The translations under genes were made by a program, and so were the position numbers. 36,757 bases of DNA, from positions 1 to 36,757 of the forward strand of contig JBDNFD010000003.1 of the NCBI GenBank assembly GCA_041689995.1, read 5' to 3'. Below the pieces are notes generated by a model that saw only the letters and a list, made by a program, of their open reading frames with translations, had not been told where the DNA came from and made no database searches. This document shows, one piece after another, positions 32,247-36,757 of the stretch (position 1 is the stretch's first letter; each line of letters starts with the position of its first letter). This stretch comes from DASSWG01 sp041689995 (GTDB taxonomy: Bacteria > Bacteroidota > Bacteroidia > Flavobacteriales > Flavobacteriaceae).

Positions 32247-35225
32247 ATGCAAAATAAGGGAGTAATCAAGTTGTTCGCAATCGTATTTGGGTTGGTATGT
32301 ATTTACCAATTGTCCTTTTCCTTCATTGCGAGCAACATAGAGAGTGATGCGGAAACTTTTGCCGAACAACGAATTAGCCAAAGTGAAGAAAATTACGCCA
32401 AAAAAAGGGAGGTCTTAGAAGATCACTATTTGGATTCTATAGGTGAAGAAAAGGGCTTTTTGGGAATTACCTATAATTCTGCCAAAGAAAAAGAGCTGAA
32501 CAAAGGTTTGGACTTGAAAGGTGGAATCAACGTGACGCTTCAGGTTTCCGTTGAAGATATTCTTCGTTCCCTTTCCAATGATTCAAAAGACCCGGCTTTC
32601 AACCAAGCTTTGAGCACAGCAAACGAACAACAGAAAAATAGCCAAAAAGATTATGTCGATTCATTTTTCGATGCTTTTGAAGAAATTCCGGATGCGAAAT
32701 TGGCTTCTCCCGATATTTTTGCCAATAAATCTTTGAGCGATGTTGTCAATTTCGATATGACGAATGATGAGGTGAAACCCGTTATTCGCAAGAAAATTGA
32801 TGATGCTGTACTTTCTGCTTTTGAAATCCTTCGTCAACGTATCGATAAATTCGGGGTCACCCAACCTAATATTCAGCGTTTGGGAAGTTCTGGACGAATT
32901 ATGGTGGAATTGCCAGGGGCTAAAGATATTGAACGAATAAAGAATTTGCTCCAAAGTACGGCACAGTTGGAATTCTGGCATGTTTATAAGGCTGGCGAAT
33001 TGCAACAGTTTATGGCTCAGGCCAACAATACGTTGAAGGAGATGGTGGAAACCAAAGAGAAGTCTGAAACTAAAAAGGACACTACTGCCGCCGAAGGAAA
33101 TGATCTTGAAGAATTGTTGACGGAAGTTGATGACACTTTGGAAGTCGCCAAAAATCCACTTTTTGATTTGGTTGTGCGACCGGGTTCTCAGACTGGACCT
33201 GTCATTGCCACTTTCAATATTGAAGATACTGCAAAAGTTAATTCCTATTTAAGTAATCCAAAAGTAATTTCCCTTCTTCCTGCCAAAATGAAATATTTAC
33301 ATTTTGCATGGGGAAAAACTCCAGATAAAAGCCCTACCATTGATCTATATGCCATAAAAGGAAACAGGGAAAATGAACCTCCTTTGAGTGGAAATGTAAT
33401 TGTGGACGCTACCCAGACTTATGATCAAGTGGGCCGTGTTGCGGTCTCCATGCAAATGAACGGAAAAGGAGCGCGGATTTGGGAAGAAATGACTCGGGTT
33501 GCCTTTGAGGAAGCAAGTCAAATTGCAATCGTTTTGGACAATGTGGTGTATTCCGCTCCTGGTGTTAGCACGGGGGCAATTTCCGGAGGACGAAGTGAAA
33601 TCACGGGCGATTTTAATATTGAAGAAGGGCAGGATTTGGCGAACGTATTGAATGCGGGTAGATTGCCGGCATCAGCGGATATTATTCAAAGTGCTATCGT
33701 TGGACCTTCCCTGGGGCAAGCTGCCATTAAAAGTGGGACCATTTCCTTTATGTTGGCCTTGGTGCTCATTTTCATATTTATGTATTTCTATTATGGGAAA
33801 GCCGGCCTTTTTGCCGACATTGCCCTAATAGTTAATATTTTGTTCATCTTTGGAATACTGGCCGGACTTGGCGCGGTACTTACTTTGCCAGGTATTGCGG
33901 GTATTGTATTAACCATGGGTATGGCCGTGGATGCCAATGTGATTATTTTTGAACGGATTCGCGAGGAGTTAAGAAAAGGGAAAAGTCAGGTAGAATCAAT
34001 GAAGGAGGGGTTCCAAGGGGCACTTCCGTCCATTATTGATGCCAATATCACCACGGGACTTGCTGGAATTATATTGCTGGTATTCGGAACTGGGCCTATT
34101 AAAGGTTTTGCCACCACATTGTTGATCGGTTTGGCAACTTCTGTTTTTACTTCAATTTTTGTGACCCAAATATTGACGGATTCCTATTTGATTAACGGGA
34201 AACGTTTGAGCTATGCAACTACTTTCACCAAAAACTGGTTCAAAAATGTGCACGTGGATTTCATGGGAATGCGAAAGTATTTCTATTGGGGATCAGGGAT
34301 TTTCTTATTCATCGGAACTATTTCAGTATTTACGCAAGGTCTGGATTTTGGGGTTGATTTTCTAGGAGGAAGAACTTACGTGGTGCGATTTGATCACGAT
34401 GTGAATGCCACAAAAGTGGAGGATCATTTGATGGCGGATTTTGGAAGTGTGGAAGCCAAAACCTATGGACAAGATAACCAATTGAAAATCGTGACCAAAT
34501 ACCGAATCGATGATACCGGCGAAGGTGTGGACGGGGAAATTCAACATAAATTGTTCGGATCTTTAAAAGAATATCTTCCTGCAAATATGACGTTCGATGA
34601 ATTTGGAATCAGCGGAAATTCTTCCGATAAAAACATCGGATTATTGCAAACCACGAAAGTGGGACCAACCATTGCCGATGATATCAAACAAGCTTCAATA
34701 TGGGCTGTGCTTGGGGCAATGGTCATGATATTTCTCTATATTCTGTTGCGCTTCAAAAAATGGCAATACAGTTTGGGCGGTGTGATCGCACTTTTCCATG
34801 ATGCTTGGTTTGTTATTGTTTGCTTTTCGCTTTTTTATAGATTTATGCCGTTCAGTTTGGAAATCGATCAAGCCTTTATTGCTGCCATCCTTACCATTAT
34901 CGGGTATTCCATAAATGATACCGTGATTATTTACGACAGGGTACGGGAATATTTGAACGAAGGTCATACCACTTGGACCATGAAAAGAACGATCAATGAT
35001 GCGTTGAGCTCCACGCTAAGCCGTTCGATCAACACTACGGCAACCGTACTGCTGGTTTTACTTGCGATTTTTATTTTTGGGGGAGAAAGCATCCGCGGAT
35101 TTATGTTTGCCTTGCTCATCGGGGTCATGACTGGGGTTTATTCCACACTTTTCATCGCTTCGGGAATCACCTACGATACAATGAAAGGGTCGGAGAAGGA
35201 AGATAAGAAAGAGTTGGAAGGGTAG
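32247..35225 (+). CDS. secDF: protein translocase subunits SecDF, fused
   Basis: SecD and SecF use the proton gradient to pull preproteins through SecYEG. The 992-aa product is a fused SecD-SecF, the usual Bacteroidota form. It has a first membrane helix (7-27), a long periplasmic P1 region (LKGGINVTLQVS; FEILRQRIDKFGVTQPNIQR; GRIMVELPGAKD) and the SecD helices with GMAVDANVIIFERIREEL. The SecF half starts near residue 670 (GLDFGVDFLGGRTYVVRF) and has GYSINDTVIIYDRVREYL. A linker of about 40 polar residues sits inside P1 (ETKEKSETKKDTTAAEG). It is flanked by its own promoter and terminator. Confidence 0.97.
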   Translation: MQNKGVIKLFAIVFGLVCIYQLSFSFIASNIESDAETFAEQRISQSEENYAKKREVLEDHYLDSIGEEKGFLGITYNSAKEKELNKGLDLKGGINVTLQVSVEDILRSLSNDSKDPAFNQALSTANEQQKNSQKDYVDSFFDAFEEIPDAKLASPDIFANKSLSDVVNFDMTNDEVKPVIRKKIDDAVLSAFEILRQRIDKFGVTQPNIQRLGSSGRIMVELPGAKDIERIKNLLQSTAQLEFWHVYKAGELQQFMAQANNTLKEMVETKEKSETKKDTTAAEGNDLEELLTEVDDTLEVAKNPLFDLVVRPGSQTGPVIATFNIEDTAKVNSYLSNPKVISLLPAKMKYLHFAWGKTPDKSPTIDLYAIKGNRENEPPLSGNVIVDATQTYDQVGRVAVSMQMNGKGARIWEEMTRVAFEEASQIAIVLDNVVYSAPGVSTGAISGGRSEITGDFNIEEGQDLANVLNAGRLPASADIIQSAIVGPSLGQAAIKSGTISFMLALVLIFIFMYFYYGKAGLFADIALIVNILFIFGILAGLGAVLTLPGIAGIVLTMGMAVDANVIIFERIREELRKGKSQVESMKEGFQGALPSIIDANITTGLAGIILLVFGTGPIKGFATTLLIGLATSVFTSIFVTQILTDSYLINGKRLSYATTFTKNWFKNVHVDFMGMRKYFYWGSGIFLFIGTISVFTQGLDFGVDFLGGRTYVVRFDHDVNATKVEDHLMADFGSVEAKTYGQDNQLKIVTKYRIDDTGEGVDGEIQHKLFGSLKEYLPANMTFDEFGISGNSSDKNIGLLQTTKVGPTIADDIKQASIWAVLGAMVMIFLYILLRFKKWQYSLGGVIALFHDAWFVIVCFSLFYRFMPFSLEIDQAFIAAILTIIGYSINDTVIIYDRVREYLNEGHTTWTMKRTINDALSSTLSRSINTTATVLLVLLAIFIFGGESIRGFMFALLIGVMTGVYSTLFIASGITYDTMKGSEKEDKKELEG

Positions 35226-35229
35226 CAAA

Positions 35230-35278
35230 TAGGCTGTAAGTTTTAGGCCTTAGGCTTTAAGCTGTAGGCTTTAGGCTG
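35230..35278. repeat. degenerate taggct repeat after secDF
   Basis: Five aggct/aggcc units at 35231, 35245, 35252, 35266 and 35273 are separated by short T/A-rich spacers (for example ttaggctttaag, ctgtaggctttaggctgtaag). It is non-coding and lies directly downstream of the secDF stop, before its terminator. Confidence 0.65.
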
Positions 35279-35303
35279 TAAGCCTGTTGAAGAATTTTTG
35301 AAC

Positions 35304-35336
35304 AAAACCTGCTCGATTATTGAGCGGGTTTTTTCA
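35304..35336 (+). terminator. secDF terminator
   Basis: An 11-bp stem (aaaacctgctc, 35304-35314, with gagcgggtttt, 35322-35332; one G-T pair), 7-nt loop and T-run. Confidence 0.85.
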
Positions 35337-35496
35337 TTTTCAACGCACAATTCTGTTGAATTATTTCGGATAACTTCTCGGTTCACTCCTAAAGTTTTAT
35401 AAAAAACTTGTTCATCAGTAAGGAAAAATATTTAAGTGTTATTTTTGTGGAAGGTATTTTAGGCCTATTTTAATCTTAATTAAAAATTCAATAGTG

Positions 35497-36207
35497 ATGG
35501 TAAATAAATTACTTTTTATTTGTTTGGCTTTTTGGGCTTTTGAAATGAATGCACAATTTACAGTGGAAACCGTGGACGGATATCCTATCGAAGATGGTGA
35601 TGTTATGAGCTTTGGGGAAATAGATGCCTCTTTGGAGTTTTATGTTTATAATACTGCCGCCGACGATATTAATATGAGAATAGAGTTTGTGGACGCCACC
35701 AACGCCGATGGAAGTTCAATGGAAGTTTGTTTTGGACTTTGCTATACCTCTGTCAATATTGGGCAATCCTATCCTTCAAGTCCGGTAATCATTGAACCCG
35801 GCCAACATCAGGCCACCACTGGCGATCATTTTGTGAACCGCGATGGAGTAAATGGTACAGATGTTATTACTTATGAATTCAGGTTTTATCAGTTGGACGA
35901 TTCAGGTCATGAGATCGGAAATTCCCTAACTATGTATTACGAATATGATCGGTTGTTGGGCGTTAAAGAAACTAACAAATTGGATTTGGTGCTGTATTCT
36001 AAAGTGGTTGGTGATCAATTGACTATTAAAAATGGCGAGCCTTTGGAAATGGCAATCTATAATTTGCAAGGGAGATTGGTGAAAAATACAGAATTGCCCG
36101 TAGGTCAAAATGAAATCCAAATTTCTGATTTGGCCGCACAAATGTATTTGCTTCGGTTCACAAATGAGGCGGGAGCACAACAAACGGAAAAAATTGTGGT
36201 TGGATAA
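35497..36207 (+). CDS. T9SS-sorted secreted protein, unknown function
   Basis: The 236-aa product begins with a signal peptide (MVNKLLFICLAFWAFEMNAQ); the ATG at 35497 is preferred over the GTG at 35494. The middle is a beta-sandwich-like domain (ASLEFYVYNTAADDINMRIE; CFGLCYTSVNIGQ; DVITYEFRFYQLDDSG) with a close Cys pair (VCFGLCY). The last 75 aa are a type A T9SS sorting domain (LEMAIYNLQGRLVKNTELPV; QMYLLRFTNEAGAQQTEKIV). It should be exported across the outer membrane. No partner gene is adjacent; it has its own terminator. Confidence 0.85.
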   Translation: MVNKLLFICLAFWAFEMNAQFTVETVDGYPIEDGDVMSFGEIDASLEFYVYNTAADDINMRIEFVDATNADGSSMEVCFGLCYTSVNIGQSYPSSPVIIEPGQHQATTGDHFVNRDGVNGTDVITYEFRFYQLDDSGHEIGNSLTMYYEYDRLLGVKETNKLDLVLYSKVVGDQLTIKNGEPLEMAIYNLQGRLVKNTELPVGQNEIQISDLAAQMYLLRFTNEAGAQQTEKIVVG

Positions 36208-36240
36208 AATAAAGGAACCTCTAAAAAACTATTTTAAAAG

Positions 36241-36263
36241 CCGCCTTTTGGGCGGTTTTTTTT
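36241..36263 (+). terminator. terminator of the T9SS-sorted gene
   Basis: ccgcc (36241-36245) pairs with ggcgg (36251-36255) over a 5-nt loop, and flanking a-runs and eight T extend it. Confidence 0.8.
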
Positions 36264-36330
36264 GTGTATTTTTATTCCAATACGGAGTTGTTCAAATGGA
36301 AGTTTATTATGATTTTTCCTTTTGTGAAAT

Positions 36331-36390
36331 GCTAACTTTAGTATGTAGTAAGTGGAAAGCAATAAACTTACTTTGTGCTAACTATAGTAT
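36331..36390 (+). promoter_or_regulatory. repeated operator candidate (C-box-like) before the controller-type regulator
   Basis: gctaactttagtat (36331-36344) and gctaactatagtat (36377-36390) differ at one base and are 46 nt apart, the second ending 5 nt before the regulator ATG. The second copy contains the palindromes ACTATAGT and AGTATACT, which overlap. These resemble the GACT-AGTC C-boxes bound by restriction-modification controller proteins. Binding is inferred. Confidence 0.55.
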
Positions 36391-36395
36391 ACTCA

Positions 36396-36710
36396 ATGAA
36401 GACAGAATTATCACTGAATTTCGGTAACATTATTAAGAATCTTCGAAAGGAAAAAGACATTTCTCAAGAAGAATTAGGTTTTCGTTCGAATCTACATCGA
36501 ACATATATTGGAATGATTGAAAGAGGAGAAAAAAACATTACTCTCGAAAATATTGAAAAATTGTCAAAAGGTCTTGATGTATCTATGAAGTTAATATTTG
36601 AAAAACTTAAAAATACATGGCTCTATTCTAATTTACGATTGATATTATATTTTTTGTCTAACTATCTAAAAATAAGATACTTTGTCGTGAATATTTTCAA
36701 AAAACCTTGA
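36396..36710 (+). CDS. XRE-family regulator resembling restriction-modification controller (C) proteins
   Basis: The 104-aa product starts at the ATG at 36396; a GTG 21 bp upstream lies inside the operator repeat and is less likely. Residues 9-70 form an HTH_3 domain (FGNIIKNLRKEKDISQEELG; NLHRTYIGMIERGEKNITLE; LSKGLDVSMKLIFEKL). The HRTYIGMIERGEKN stretch is very like C.Esp1396I-type controller proteins as I remember them. C proteins are about 80 aa; this one has an extra hydrophobic tail of some 30 aa (LYSNLRLILYFLSNYLKIRY). The DNA is clearly more AT-rich than the neighbours, which suggests transfer. Restriction genes would lie beyond the window. Confidence 0.8.
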   Translation: MKTELSLNFGNIIKNLRKEKDISQEELGFRSNLHRTYIGMIERGEKNITLENIEKLSKGLDVSMKLIFEKLKNTWLYSNLRLILYFLSNYLKIRYFVVNIFKKP

Positions 36711-36757
36711 TGTTTTTCTAAAACCGCTGGTTTAAAATGTAAAAAAACTCTTGTAAG

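Overview
The window looks like chromosome from a member of the Flavobacteriaceae (Bacteroidota); I cannot fix the genus. The evidence is fused SecDF, FecI/FecR/TonB-receptor signalling, type IX secretion (T9SS) C-terminal sorting domains, many short lipoproteins, few Shine-Dalgarno sequences, and repeated TAnnTTTG promoter elements just upstream of start codons. Most of the sequence is single-copy housekeeping genes with small accessory islands between them. I see no tRNA, rRNA, CRISPR array or transposase.

Left part (1-8932). A Wzx-like flippase cut by the window edge is followed by ribH and a membrane-anchored TPR protein, all on the minus strand, with recF divergent. Between recF and a DUF721 (DciA-like) gene lie a minus-strand trio (lipoprotein, small secreted protein, seven-repeat SBBP protein with a T9SS tail), a periplasmic thioredoxin-fold protein and a small lipoprotein. 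A perfect bidirectional terminator separates DUF721 from ndk, and a MarC-family gene follows.

Middle (9061-25499). This holds argS, a YD-repeat lipoprotein interrupted by one in-frame TAA, a two-helix membrane protein and a YitT-family gene. Next is a sigma factor / FecR / STN-domain TonB receptor operon (minus), then ffh and folD (plus). A minus-strand run follows: a 60-aa membrane protein, rluF, a VOC protein, an AI-2E-family permease and a YkvA/DUF1232 protein. Then come a lipoprotein, queE and a DUF2911 protein.

Right part (25721-36757). gyrB is followed by a terminator and a DUF6588-like outer-membrane protein. Next is a C10 (streptopain-type) cysteine peptidase whose lipoprotein signal is one base out of frame with its only ATG, followed by a small lipoprotein that may be its partner. 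mdh, secDF and a T9SS-sorted secreted protein come next. The window ends in AT-rich DNA with a regulator that resembles restriction-modification controller (C) proteins, preceded by repeated ACTATAGT-like operator candidates.

Best leads: the two disrupted surface-protein genes (an in-frame stop in the YD-repeat gene; an A6 frameshift in the C10 peptidase leader), the C-protein edge that may mark a restriction-modification locus beyond the window, the peptidase/lipoprotein pair, and a 20-bp palindrome carrying a -7 promoter element on each strand upstream of rluF. I found no clear new multi-gene system wholly inside the window.
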